Shown in pieces: positions 50,069-64,000 of a stretch of 64,000 nt of DNA; the first letter of the stretch is position 1, and each line of letters starts with the position of its first letter. The stretch is from the NCBI GenBank assembly GCA_030407085.1, contig CM059582.1, positions 156,140,501 to 156,204,500 of the forward strand, written 5' to 3'. The notes under the pieces were generated by a model. It did no database searches. It saw nothing but the letters and a program-made list of their open reading frames with translations, and was not told the origin of the DNA. This DNA comes from Trichopria drosophilae. Its lineage: Eukaryota; Arthropoda; Insecta; Hymenoptera; Diapriidae. The position numbers were made by a program, and so were the translations under genes.

Positions 50069-52155
50069 AAATATTAAAAATAAGGAAACATTTTATATAA
50101 ATAAATATTTTCCAAAATCAAAACATATTTGATCCTTACAACAGTTCAAATATATTATAATAATTACCTAAATGTTATTTTTCTTTAATAACATAATTCT
50201 GGGGTATTATTAATAATTACAGATATATTACACATTTGAGTGCATACCTGATATGAATCAGAACAAATAATCAATACGAGAAGACTGTCGATGTTCTCCA
50301 TCTTTGCTGTAAATTATGTATTGGTACGATTTTATATCGTCAAAATCCCATAATATGAAACATAAAATGTTAAACCGTTTGAAAACGTAAATTAATTTTA
50401 CTGTAAATTTGTGTAATTTCGTACATTATTGCCCTCAAATGTTTCTGGTTCTATATATCTATATATCAGATAAATTATTATAATCACTAATTGATTATAT
50501 ACGTTAATTATATTGGAAATTTTTATTATTTTTCAGAAGTGAAATAAATGTTCTCAACTATTATGTTTTTGTGTAGGAGTTTTAAGCATACGTGTACATT
50601 GACACAAATATATACGTGTTAAACATGACCATTCGTTTATTAATTTCTCATTTTCAATAAACACTTAATAGGCGTGGGTTTTGTACTTTAATTTAGTATC
50701 AGCATGATATATCGCGTGCACGAACTTTTCGAATAGATCCCTAAGTCCATACATGTTCCGTTTACGTTGTCATCCTGTCAGGGATCCTTGAATCACGTAT
50801 TTCCCCTATTTTAATTTTCTCGGATCAAGGTACGGTGAAAACTTATTAATTGGTCCATTTTCCTTACGATAGTTACTAATATCAACAGAACCAACGGTAT
50901 TTTGTAGACTAAAGCATATTAGTTTACAAAATTCCATTCTAATTATATTACAATGATTTCATATACTTATAATTTTATCGTAAAGAAGTTTGTCGCCAGT
51001 ATTTTGATTTAGAATATCACTGCATGAAAGTATACAGGGAGAAATGTGCGCCCTTTGTTTTTATTTAAATTTAATTATTACTTTAAATTGTGTAAATTTA
51101 GTCAAAATTGTGTCAAAATATCGAGATGATAGAATCGACAGTGACAAACTGAAACGGATCTAGATGGAGTCAATATCTGACACTAAAAATTTAATCTTTA
51201 TTGGAAAGGAATATTCTTTCATCGAATTGAAATATTAATAATTCAGCCAGGCAAAGTAACAACTTTTCAAAATTAATATATTTAAATTGAAATGTGAAAA
51301 AACGTAAATTTATAGAAAATAGATGATTTGGTAATATAAAAATAGTTAGTTAAGTAAATTTCTTGAATTTAACGACTTTTTCAATGAAAATGAGTAATTT
51401 TCACTTCATTTCAATTTGTATGCTGTTGTACTACTGGTAATTTCATTTCCTTCATTTACATGTAATTTGACATACTTGCAGTTGATATTACAAATGGAGG
51501 ATATTTTTAGAAATTTAAAATAATCGTTCCAAGATGATGGCAGCACTCTGACAAATTAACTGATTTCAATTAGACGAGACTTTCCGATCTTTTAAGACAT
51601 TGAAGAATTATCAATATTGTTACTAGATGCATTCCACTTCAGTAAGAATTATTGATTACATGTCAAATTTTGACTTTAGATTCCATACATAACCACTTTC
51701 AGAACAATGTTCTAGGTTATCTTTAATACTCTGGGCAAATGAAGCCACTTTTTGCGTTCCTGAAAACTAATTCCTTTTTCACTCTGTTTAGAGAGAGCAA
51801 GGAGCTCAATCTAAATTTGGAGTGGAAATTTCACTCCTAGAAATTTTGCGAGTAAGCCTAAATTGAAATTTACAAAATGAAAAAATTATATCCTTCATAT
51901 ATACACATGTGATCCTTGAAGAGTACTCATATTAATCGCCTGTTTATTATCCAACTATTTCTTGCTTTTGTTTTTCTTAGTACAGAATATTTTGTCCACA
52001 AGGTAATAAATTTTTATCGAAATTCAATGTGAAAGACACCGAAGCTATTCTATGCAGGTGTCATTAACAAGTATTGAATATCCAAAGAAAGACAATGATA
52101 AAACTGTTACGACACAATTTATATTATTACGTGGTCACCGGTATTTAGACGAAGA
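50069..52155. other. Non-coding stretch
   Basis: AT-rich. It contains a near-palindrome GGAGTGGAAATTTCACTCC at about 51820-51838; nothing else recognised. Confidence 0.45.
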
Positions 52156-52803
52156 CCCAGGTGGAAATTCCGGGCAAAATCAAGTCACTGGTTAGAATAC
52201 TGTAAAAAAGCTGGCTAGTACAAGCCTAGAAATATTTTAAAACTAGGTTCTCTATGAAAGTATTTAATATGCACCGACTAAAATTTATCGTTGAAACTAT
52301 CAGGTTTAAACTTAAAACGTCAAATCGAATAATTCTACATTGTAAAAAATCAAAATGAATTTTACAACATTGAGCATGGGCAAACAAATTACCCGCTTTC
52401 AACACAGTAAATTTACAATGAGGAACATTGTAACTTTGTCACTTTCGAATCGTTACTTTTCATATAATCTTGGATATTTTTACTCGATTTGTAAAATTGC
52501 AGTCCAATCTGGGCAATAAAATTACCTACGAATGTCGTAAGAGTACATAATTTTGTATATTTCCTATACGCAACGTTGTAAATTTACTTGATCTTTAAGC
52601 TCAATTCGGAAAAAAATCCTACGCTCAACGTAATATTATGAAATAAATTTGATGTCCGAATTTTACCAGTGCAGGATAAATTTTATTTTGATTCTTTACA
52701 GTGTAGGAACTGGCTGGACTATGCGAAAGCATACTTGTTGTCTTCTTTACAATGTAATATAATATTCCGGTAGCTGTCTAAAAGGTAAATATGAATTACC
52801 GGG
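52156..52803. mobile_element. Probable MITE with ACATTGTAA-type subterminal repeats
   Basis: The left end CCCAGGTGGAAATTC and the inverted right end CCCGGTAATTC are similar. Inside, TACATTGTAAAAAATCAAAA (52335) is inverted at 52676-52706 (TTTTGATTCTTTACAGTGTA). Several more TTACAATG/ACATTGTAA words occur between. Boundaries are tentative. Confidence 0.4.
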
Positions 52804-55800
52804 CAGTTTACACTGCAGAATATTGTCTAAAACTGATTTAATATAAGCTAATCTTCTGTTGCCCCACCGATTTTCTCCCTGAGGACGTAATTTAATATTA
52901 ACCATGTGAAAATAACTGAAATAATGTTAGTGTACATTAACAATTTTATATATTCATTTAAACCTGATACTTGTTGAGTGTTGATTTAAAAGTTATTATC
53001 TATTGTTCTCTTGTATAACAGCGGATATATGGAGCCATACGAAATATAATATGGGTATTAATATCATTATCTATAGTTTTCAATTATTCCTCACTTCGTT
53101 GATGTCGAAATATAGGAATAAAGAGGGACATCCTGCCGATTGTCACGACTAGTGCGATGTTAATGCCTGAAATGGAGTGAGACAGACAATAGTGAAAAAG
53201 AGTACCGGAAGACCCATTGTCACGTCGTCGGTGTTTCCCGCGAAATATGATTTTGTCCAAACGGCTGACCCCGAAATTTATGAGCGCCGCTGCATGGGGA
53301 GCGTCCAAAGCGGAGATGCGCACTTTCGTGATTCGAACCCATCACCGGACAAACAACTCGTCAACTATCAATTTATGCTTCTGTTTCGCAATTCACAGAT
53401 TTTCTTTTCCTGGATGGATTACATTTTAAAAACGATCTCTCGTTGTATGCATGAAAACAATTCGTTTTGAAAACAATCGACAAAAATGGCATCCGTTGTT
53501 TCTACCAACAAACAGAAAGCTTTGCAGTTTCACTTTAGGAAACTGTTTTGAATACAATCTTTAATTAAATATATATTATCGTTCGCAAAAATTAATAAAT
53601 ATATACTGCATACGGTAGGATGATTACGACCTCCACGGTAATCAGTCCCTTCAAATTATCATAGTAAAACTTTTCACATTGTTGGAAATACTAATAATAC
53701 TGAATTTATTAACGTAAATGGTAATGTTTTTATTTTATATTGAACTGTATATCATCTAGATTTACATTTTGTCGCGTATTCAGTTAGAATTTATGTATCA
53801 ATAAATCTAAGTTTTTTAGAAAATTATAGCGAAATTTTGTCGAACGATGTAATTCCGACCATTGATCCCGTTTTGGTTTAATTTAATCAATTGTTGTTTT
53901 ATTCTGCAAGTACGTTACCAACGTGCTGTTAATGCGCGCGGAGTAAAAAGCAATAATTACCTTTGTTTTTATCGGCGTGAGTTTATTGTTTATTTACTTA
54001 TTTGATCGAAAGTGTTCACACATAATGTAGAATCCTACGAAACTCATTGTTAAAAACATGTAATGTATAAAAACAGTCTCTATATATTATACTTCATTTC
54101 AGTGGAAAGTAGGTAGGACGATATTGTTAGTATCATTAAAGTTCATTTATAGCATAGAATTTAAAAATGCATACCATAGACTACTATTGATTAACGCTTT
54201 ATATATTAAAAGTCAATTTTGTTTAGATAGGACCGAAATGCCTCTTATTCCTCTTTAGAAAATATAAATTGGTTAAAATCTCATTGATGCGAATGTAAAT
54301 ATTACGAAATCGATGTAAATTACTAATTTTCTTTGCCAATATATGTGTATCATATATTAATAGAATATTCTGCACTGCTGAAAGTCGACGGTATTGAAGC
54401 ACGATAGATTTAAGCACTGCAACCATAATTTGATTTCAAAGACCATTTGCAAGCAAATTAATTCTTGATGCACCGTAAATCGTTTGATATTTCTGCAATT
54501 CGTCGTATCTGTAGTATTTATTGATTCTTGTGTAATATAAATATGACTAATGTTGATAATTATATATTAAATTTTAATCACGAAATGCATCAGTCTTTTA
54601 CAACAACGATATTTTTAAAAATTGTTACATCTTAAATACTACACTTATCATTAATTTTGTAAATTTTTATTCATAACGCATTCTTTTCGGACTGTAAACA
54701 TTTAATTAAATTTTTTTAATTAAAAGTTAGTTTCTGATACTAAAAGCACGATTTTACACCTTAATAATACTGACTTACTTAAAAAGAAATAGTGACGTAT
54801 TAAATATGAGACTTAATTTTTTCTGTATTTTAATATAAGCGGCCGACTCTTTTATATTATTTCCTTCATATAATATTTATTTAAAATAAATTATATTTAC
54901 AAAACTGTTTTTCATAAAATGTGCCACTTTTAATTAGTTCGGATTAAAACAATATATTACACTTGAAACGTGTACGCATCAACGATATGTGTATTTAAAA
55001 GACTTGGGGATTACAGTTCAATTTTATAATTGCGCATCAAAACGGATACTTCAAATTGTTTGCAGTAATTAATAAAATATTTTTTAATTCCAGTAACATT
55101 CACCAACCTTAATCACTAACCTTTATTTTAATTAAAATAGTTAAGCTGTATTTTTTATTATCACAGATACATGATTTTAATGTTTTCTTGTTGAATTAAC
55201 ATTTTGTGAACGTATTAATAATAATATAAAATGTATATAATGTTTGGATTGTTGAATTGATATAATATATTCTGGTAATAATAAAAATAATGTATAATTT
55301 TAATTAGAAATTTGTATAATGCATTTATTCATTAAAGTATATTCTAATAAATCAAATATATGTTTTGCCGTAAGAATCTTATTGTATTGCATGAAACATA
55401 AAGCAGTTTGTGTTAGACAGTATTTTATTTGATTTCGTTACATATAATCGCGAACATTATATACTAATTGTTTCTAATATTATAGGCCACAATCATTTTC
55501 AATATTTTTTATTAAATATACATAGAGTAGTGATTTTGTATTAAATACATCGAAAGCTGCTTATGACATATTTTAAATTCACATTTAGTTCGGTTGTAAT
55601 TTATGAAGATATAGGGAATGTGAGCTTCCTTAATTTATCCTGATTTTTTTTCTAGCAACCCTAAACATTAAAAACTGTTAACAATTTACTAAAAATTAGA
55701 ATTCGCATTAAAAATTTTCAGGAAAATTATAAATGGAGGTTATAAGAGCGTAACATGTAGCATTGGAAGTAGAAATTTTGCTATATAAAATAATCATCAC

Positions 55801-58800
55801 TTTGATTATATAGTTAGAGTATTAAATGAAAATATTCTATTAACATGGATAAAAGTATATAATATTCTAAAGGCAATCATCAATAATATGTGTATCAATA
55901 GTACGCAATAACATGACGTATTTCACAATAATGAATCGCGTTTGTATACATATGTAAAAGTGTTTTCGAAGCTCATGTAACGTCATATCAAGTTAAATAT
56001 TTTTTCAAATGTTCTTCATCTTATCGCAGATCGTTAAATGATTATTTTACTTGTGTTCTCTTTTGTGTAATGTTAAATACACAGGTGTTCCTTATTCCTT
56101 ATTGCCCACTACTCCATTGAAAGAAAACATGGAAGAGTTGGTTTGCCGAATAATGATGAAGATAGTTATTACCTCCAAATGTTACAAAACAAAAATACAT
56201 GTACAATTTCATGTTGAGTTCAGCATATGGCAATATCATTAATAGATTCTTATTATCTCCGAAATTACATAAATAATGATGATGAAGGGAAATATTCGAC
56301 TTTTTTATAAAATTGTAGGCTTATAACTATTTGGTAATTCATCACTATTACTTGTCTATACAAATTCATTCTAGATAGAACATTTATAGTTTACAATCAT
56401 AAATAAATATTTTTTGTTCTAAATGTTCAACAATTAATATTCAAAATCGTATACTATTGTTTGGTACAGAGGTGTAAAAAACGAAAATATTTCACGTAGA
56501 ATTTTAACTGACGTATACACTGCCCAGGGAATTTATGTGAATTAGTGAAATATAGAAATAATACATATATTTGTTAATATTTGTCAATATATCTATTATA
56601 TCTATTTTCAATATATCTTCAATATGTATTTTTTAAATAATAATCTTTTCAATAACTTCAATGATCAATAATAACATATCTCATGAAGTTTATGGTGAAG
56701 TGGGCTGTCATAATGGGCCTACGACAGATAAGGACTTCGAAATAATAACAAAATCGTATATTTTAACGAAAATATATTACGTAAATCTCCTATAAATTGC
56801 TTTATCATATATGGAAAAAATTATTTGGCCTGACTTCAAAAATAGTAAACACAACTTCTACTTTTGCCAAGTTAATTTTACTACCTATATGGTAGGGGTA
56901 ACTATTTTGAGAAACACTTCAACATACTAACATGAATATACTCGGACAGAATACGTACTCAATACTCATATGGCGTCCGGCTGAAGGATATATAGGTTAT
57001 ATTATAGGATATATAGGTTCGCCCTCATTACAAATTTTTATTAAATGTTTATAAATACATAATAAAGCAAATATAACTGTTTATTACTAATTTAAATTAC
57101 AATTTGGCAGGTTAACTGAAACTCACACTCCAAAATTATTGGAGTCAATTGTGCAGTCCAAAAGAGAGTAATCGTTAAATTTCACTCCTCTAGGTTTCAA
57201 TTTTACTCTCTTGGAATCACATTTGCTCTTTTGATGTAGTTTAGGTTTGAATCCCTTCATCGGTGTGGTTGTGTACTGCGTCAAAACGTTTTAGCAAACA
57301 TTTCTTGTTTCAACTCACTATACATATTCAATTCTGAGGAAAAATTCAGAAAAAATGACTGGGAACTTGGAAGACAATTCGGTAGAGATCAGGGCACGAT
57401 CCTGGAAACTTTCGATTGGTATCGAATGTTCTGCCAGCTGAACAACATGAATGTGAAAACGAAACGTGTGACTGATTAAAAATTAACGATGCAGAGAGAT
57501 GCAGAAAGACATAGCTCAGGAATTATTCGATTATTAAAATTTTGAATTGGGTAAAGTCCGAAAAATATGCAGGTTTCGAAAATCGCCAGACAGCGTGAAA
57601 CAAGTTTCCATAAAAGTATCAGCAAGCCGCCGTAAAATGTAGCTTTTTGGAAAACTTGTTTCCCGCTTTTCGGCGAATTTTGAAATCTTTATTTTTTGCG
57701 AATTTACTGAATTAACATTTCCTAGTAGTCGCATAATTCCAATATCAGTGTTATTACTGATTTAGTGTGTACTGTCAATTTTGTAATTGGTAGACAAGAT
57801 ATGTCGAAATAAAAAAAGATTACTTCAAATGAAATTGAAAAATTTGTCAATCTACCCTCGACCCTATTTCTGTAATCACTGAACTGTGTTATATTGTGCC
57901 TTTTCAAAACTAGAAACAAAAAGGATGATGTTCAATAGACAGTTTATTCGGTTATTTGTGTATATGTAGGGAACGAATCCACAGTTTAATTTTATTATAC
58001 TGCATTTGAAGTGTATAATATTTGAAAAATTATACTCTGCGTACCAACAAGGGAGAAAATTGAGTCTAAACTGTAAAGCGGTATTAACTTGAAATGTAGT
58101 TTTCCTGTTTGATTGGTAGTGCTTTCTGGTGCTGAATTCAATTTACTGAATTTAATATTCACAGCAATACACTCGCACTATTGTTCTGGAGGGTCGCTGT
58201 AAAATTGCATCGAAGTTTTACGATGAAACGGCACCTCGCGAAACTTGCCGTTGAAGCTGTCACCTCGAATACGTCTCACTCAGTGTTTTCAGTAGAAGAT
58301 AGTCATATTCCTGAATTCGCAATTATATCGCACTTTAAAGCATTGTCTCAATTATACGAACTCGGAAACGAAATTGTACGTATGAAAGGGTTTCCACGCT
58401 CTTGACCGGATTGAGATTCGTAAGTTATATGTTTAAATTTCGCCATTTCATTATATAGAATAAACAACCGATTCTGGAAACTGACTAGTTTTGTTTATCA
58501 AATCATACTTGTACATAAGCTCACGTTTTCACTAATTATGTAATTATATCTTATATTTGTATTTGAATAAATTTGCATTTTAGAGGTGTTTGCAGGTTTA
58601 CATTTTTAGGGAAACTGTTTAAAAATTGTTATCAATTAGGAAATTTGTTTTTATTCGCATATATTATAATAATTAGAACCACATATATCAGCTATATTTG
58701 CATATGAAAATGGTCATTGATCTCTGAAGGTGTCTGGAACGCTTATGAAAAATGTTACACAGCGTTACGTAGTTGTAATAAAATGATTACTAAAAAAAAT

Positions 58801-61800
58801 CAAAATGGACCATTCAAAGGTACTGGTTTCGTTTTCAACCAGAGGAACTGTACTGCTTGACTGCTTCATACTTTCATTTACTTCTTCGTATATTATAAAT
58901 CTCACGCCTGTCTATTTAGTAAATATTACCTGTCATCAAGTATTCCATTAGTAATACTCGTAACTTAGTAGATGATGACTAGGTTATCTCGCATTTACAT
59001 TTGTTGTTCTTCGTTTTCAACTTCACGTTATTGCCTTTACGACCGGTAACCTGTATTTCAATTTATACGTCCGGAAACCAGTTTTATGTATCTTACACAG
59101 CAATCAACCGTTAATGACCGCTAAAGTGGAGGCACAGCAAATAAAAGTTCGGAGTCTCGAATCTTGCATGGATTATATAATACACAAGCCATCTATGATA
59201 CAAGTATCTTAATAACCGAATTATGTATTTTACTAATTTGTATTTATGTGAATTAATGAAACTCATTAGAATTATGAAATAACTATATTTATATGGCTGA
59301 TACTATTTTAATACACATGGCGAATGTAGAAATGGTGTCATATGAAGCTTCAATATATGAGATTCCAAAAATATGAAAAAGGGGTGAAATTAATAGGTAT
59401 CCTATGTCGCTATATTTCTCAATTTATACATGTAGTTTTTAATCGTAATACCCTTTCTTTAAAACTTTTTTATGTAATTCCGGAAACTATGAATTCGGCT
59501 GAAAGAAATATACATAATAGAAATCTTTACTAAAAACATAATGACTACATCTCCAATTCATTATCAATAAATGTTCTATAAGGAGAAAAAATTACAAATT
59601 AATGCAAATAGTGAATCATTTAATCCTCCCTATGTTTATCTCGGTTTCTAATTTCATTCGTTCTTAATTTGTCAGCCCTTTTAATTTAATTACTGATAGT
59701 TTTTGGTATTTGTCGATCCTATTGCGAAACGCCATTTTCACAATAGTTATATTTTTAAGAGCTAGAAGGATGTTTTCTTTTTTTTATGAGACCCTCCAAA
59801 ATTTTACATATAGGATCATAAATTAACGTTAACCGAGATTCTAGTTACGTATGTTTATTTATTTATTTACTTTTATATTCAACAGCTTCTAAAATTTTCT
59901 TTTTTAAAGCTATCCGGAACAAAGTGATTTATACACAACCACTTAAAAGTGTGAAAATCCAATAATTAAAGATACATCGAATACAATTTAACACGCTGCA
60001 TAATTTTAACTGTGTAATAAACGATGATCATACAAATTTTCCGCATACCTTGAGTGCAATCAAATTTATTATCAATTTGTAATCGGTAGTCGGCAGAGAA
60101 CAATCCCATGACGAATGAGGATTTTACAACATTTTAATTAAAACGCTGGCAATTAGTAGCAGTTTCTTCAATTATTCGTGAAAACGAATAGATAAGAGTG
60201 TGAAAATCCTTGATGAGTAATTGACGATGTTATTTTTTTAGAATTTTACATTTTGATACAAAAAAAATCGTGAATACGTTTGTTTTAATGAAAATGACAT
60301 TATTCATCACAATTTTAAGTTGAGTACACCTATGGGCCTGCGTTATATTATATGTACTAATTTTTTTAGAGTGTTATTAACAAATTGCACTCACAGAACA
60401 TTCGCCGTTATTTTAAACACTTAAAATTTGAATATCACATTTTAAATTGCTTTTATATGCAGTAAACGTGATTCATTTAAACTGGAATATATTTTTACGA
60501 TATATCGGAATAATTATTTAATCTAAAATTTTATGAAATTGGAAAGGTTGAAATCGTTATCACTTGTACAATATCTGCATATAAGATTTAATTACGGAAA
60601 GTCTGATATACATCCTTTGAATTCTTTAAAGTATTACACAATATAGGAATACTGTGTATATTTCACGTACATATGTACACACTATATTTCAATGTTATGG
60701 CTGCTAAATAACAATCTATCTATGCCATTAATTGAAATGTATAAAATGTGTGTCTTATTAACTTCGCATACTATCACGTATGGCTCAACAGATGAATTGC
60801 CTGTTATTCGTTTTTATTGCTTTAATCTTGGAAGTTAATTTCATTTAATTTACCTCATTTTGATCTACAAGTAGTGGTAACAAAATTAATTTAATTTCCT
60901 TATTGGGTTAATTTCTCAATATATACATTTCATGACCAAGTGCCTTCTGTATTTATCGAATTTAAAGCGAAATTCAATTTATATTTCAACGATACCAATC
61001 GAATTTAATTGTGCACAAAATATATACTTAACGAGATTCGCATTACCGTACATTAATAAGCCAACTATCCACGCGATTAGTAGCCCTTCCCTATTTATAA
61101 ATTATATTAATTAATATTTATGAATTGTAATTATAAAACAAGTAAATAATAATTTTGATTTGTTGGAATAAGACAGGCTGAACAAATAAATTATCAATAC
61201 AACACGAGAGATTAAAATGAGTATTAAGGAAGTGCTGTTTTGATAATTTTGTTACAAATGTCAATAATATACAATATACTCAGAAATATTTTATGTTTTA
61301 CTTCATTTGATATTGCAAAACAAAAGTTCAGAATTGTAGGAATAATGAAAGACAATAACGTTTAAGGAAACTGATAGATTGTCGAGGCCTTGAAATATTA
61401 TTGACTGACTTAGTATTAAGAAAATTACTATTAAGCAATCTTACATCCGCGTCGCGAACACCAATTCAATATTAACGATAAATGTATTATATAGAAATCG
61501 CGACTAGCATACGGAGAGTGTATAAGGCATATATATTGATACTCATAAAGAAAACAAATATACAATGCAAGTTATATAACCTAAATGAAATGAATGATTA
61601 AAACATACGGGACGTTTAACAAAACAATAAAGGTCCCTTCAATAAGGGAAGTTTATAAAAATCGTATGTATGTGAAATTTCTACAATAAATAAGTTTCGT
61701 TATAAGTAGAAACAGACAAACTGATCAGACAATATGAATTTTAGGGACGGTTTTTCCAATCTTCCCTTCTTCGAAGAGAAATAATTCTTATTTAAATAGA

Positions 61801-62084
61801 AACTTTAATTTTTACTAGGAATACATATCACAAATGTTATTCCTTTATGAGTATTGAATTAATTGTACCGTGATATTATCGTTTATTAGTCTCCTGTAGT
61901 ACGTTACCTCCATATTTGATGTACATTGGTGTCCTACGTAAATAGTATTTCAAAGTTTCTAATCATAGGTTTTGAAAGTCAGATTAGTATTTTAATGTGG
62001 AAATGTAGATATAATAAAATTAACCAATTAAGGACCAAGAGGGCGCAAAATGTACCACAACTTTGCGGCTCTCACTTTGTATGA
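52804..62084. other. Long non-coding stretch
   Basis: Nine kilobases of AT-rich DNA without a recognisable gene. GC-richer patches at 53100-53350 and 58170-58420 contain short open frames with no recognised homology. A doubled GGATATATAGGTT occurs near 56987-57020. Confidence 0.45.
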
Positions 62085-63083
62085 AAAAAGAGTTTTTCAA
62101 AAATCATTTCCTACGTATAAATGATCTCTTTTTCAGATTCCGTAGTTCAAATTGGTTAATTTTTACTCCAAAAAAGTTAGCACACATTTTATCAACGAAA
62201 AATGGCACCCCAAAATATCGCGTCCTTGAATAGTCAGCTCCCTGACAATAAACTACTGCTTTCTGACAGCCAAAAAAATATATAAAATCTGTCAAATATA
62301 TTCTTATACCGATTTATTTCAACTTTGTCTCTTCAAGAATGTTAAAACTTACAACTTGCAGGCTACATGCAGCAATGACAACAAGCATGCAAAACATTAT
62401 TTCGATGTCGGGTAGCATATGTTTGCCACGTAGAAAATTGGAAAATAGCAAATTAAAAAATTTTGTATCCAAATGGCTTACAGTTGTGTCTCCGAAATTA
62501 GCTACAGAAAAAATATATCAAGCAAATTGGATCCGCCAATTTTTCTTTAAACAATGACATCAGATTCACAATCAGCGATCTCGAAAACCCCTGACGAACG
62601 AGTTTCAGACGAAAACCGTTGAATATGAAAAAATACGTCCGCCATATTGGATCCGCCATTTTTAAATTTCTGAAACCAACACCAGATTCGTGTTCAGTAC
62701 CCCTAATAATGTCCCGTTACCCAGTTTCATGAAAGTAATTGGATGATTTGAGGTTTTTTAACGTCAAAGAACCTTATACAGTCTTTTTTGACGCTTGGGC
62801 GCCATTTTGACATCTTCCAATTTGAATTTTACAATGTTGTAATCACGGATTTTGATAGCTGACTATTCGAAGACGCGATATTTTGGGGTGTCGTGGCAAA
62901 TTGTGCTCGGTTTTCATGTGACAATGGTGATTAAAAATGGTTTCTTTAAAAAAAATCGTGTTTTCTTTCATTAAATGTATCGTAACATTTTTGAGAACAA
63001 TAACCAAATTTAGGCTTCGGAATCTGAAAGAAGGATCGTTTATACGTCGGAAATGGTTTTTGAGAAATTTTTAAGGCTAAAAG
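62085..63083. mobile_element. ~1-kb inverted-repeat element
   Basis: The arms at about 62085-62250 and 62860-63083 match inverted: CATTTCC-ACGTATAAA, then TTTCAGATTCCG, and further in ACCCCAAAATATCGCGTC, then GAATAGTCAGCT. The right arm has about 90 extra bases. The centre holds a diverged 120-bp direct duplication starting at 62507 and 62627, each with TTGGATCCGCCA. No coding content. Confidence 0.7.
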
Positions 63084-64000
63084 ATTCTTGAAGCAATCAC
63101 AGAAGAAATCTTAACTAACACGAATAATATATATTATTAAATAATCAAGAATAATCACCGATTTCTAAATATGAAAATATTAATGGTATTTGAAGTAAAA
63201 AAGTACTTACGAAAAAATAAGTAGTTACAGAGTTATCATATTTATAAGTAGTAAGGTTCGATACGGAAGACCTATTCCTTCCATATTTAAAACTATTTCT
63301 TAAAAAAGTATTATGATGATACTGGCAATTTTTTTTAACAGACGGTTACTTTTAAGAAAATTTAATAGCCTAATCTTATTTCACTACAAATATAAAACGA
63401 AAATAGTACGAATTCGATGGATGGGTGAGCATTTAATCGCTTCATTGACTAGGTTCAACAGATTTCTAGAAAAAATAGTGATGTTTATATTATAATCTTG
63501 GAAACTCACAAAAAGTAAATTTGTCAAGCATGGTTTAAAAAGAGAACTGAAAAATAATAAATTTCTGTAAACGTACAGTATTAAAATAATAAGTAAATTG
63601 TAAAAACGTACAAGATACATTTAAGAATATTTTAGTGAAAGTATCATATGGTATATGAGTAATTTTACAATAATTTATAAAGTAAAAGCTAGTCTATAAT
63701 GATATACATTAAGGCGAATATAACTCTGATGTGAAATAAGCTGATGCATTCTTATGTAGCTCATTATTTGCGAGACACATTTGCTTGTTATTTGCCCTAC
63801 GTGAACTATTTGTAATCTTGATGGTAATGATGAATACCGAGGACGGATAAATTGAATCCGATTGAACCAGAATGAAAAGAAAGTTTCACAACAATGACAA
63901 TTGCGCGACGTACATTCGTGTTGCCTAGCCCGGTATCTAATTATAGGACTACTAACACGAATATCTGTCGATCGTTTCGTTCATTATTTCATTCCTTTGT
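63084..64000. other. Non-coding end of window
   Basis: AT-rich; nothing recognised. Confidence 0.5.

Noticed and set aside
58181..58405. Plus-strand 74-residue frame in a GC-richer patch
   Set aside because: No recognised motif, no convincing splice sites and no neighbouring exons.
62339..62557. Plus-strand 72-residue frame
   Set aside because: It lies inside the inverted-repeat element and overlaps its internal 120-bp duplication; no recognisable protein.

Overview
The window is AT-rich eukaryotic DNA with short GT-AG introns, long non-coding stretches, decayed non-LTR retrotransposons and many small inverted-repeat elements. The two genes present belong to the insect group of GMC (glucose-methanol-choline) flavoprotein oxidoreductases. 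Composition and intron style suggest an insect, perhaps a hymenopteran; that is inference from style, not from a diagnostic marker.

Both genes lie on the minus strand, in tandem. GMC gene A (2860-6833) can be spliced by hand into nine coding exons giving about 614 residues. GMC gene B (14990-44188) can be spliced into five coding exons giving about 621 residues. Its N-terminal exon lies at 44 kb, separated from the rest by a 23.7-kb intron. Both keep the FAD-binding N-terminus, the two GMC signatures, the catalytic His and the second active-site Asn, so both look intact. Four intron positions and phases are shared. Gene A has three further introns that gene B lacks, and its codons are much more AT-rich. 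They are related flavin oxidoreductases, probably secreted or acting on small alcohols or sugars; the substrates cannot be read from sequence.

Layout: 1-2.9 kb is non-coding with a tRNA-like inverted repeat. 2.9-6.8 kb is gene A. 7.6-10.1 kb is a dead Jockey-like LINE, interrupted by an inverted-repeat element that itself holds another one. 10-15 kb is non-coding with a pogo-like MITE at 12.6 kb. 15-20.3 kb holds the four C-terminal coding exons of gene B. 20.3-44 kb is the giant intron of gene B. It contains MITEs (20.8, 22.1, 36.5 and 41.3 kb), an inverted 15-bp satellite (33.3-34.0 kb) and an antisense-to-plus LINE fragment (38.1-38.6 kb). 43-45.5 kb is a GC-richer island around the first coding exon of gene B. 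45.5-64 kb has no recognisable gene, but carries a 749-bp foldback element (47.5 kb) rich in nuclear-receptor-type half-sites and several other inverted-repeat elements.

I found no prokaryotic-style system, CRISPR array, rRNA or convincing complete tRNA. The most interesting structures are the split architecture of gene B, the intron differences between the paralogues, the foldback element and the inverted satellite.
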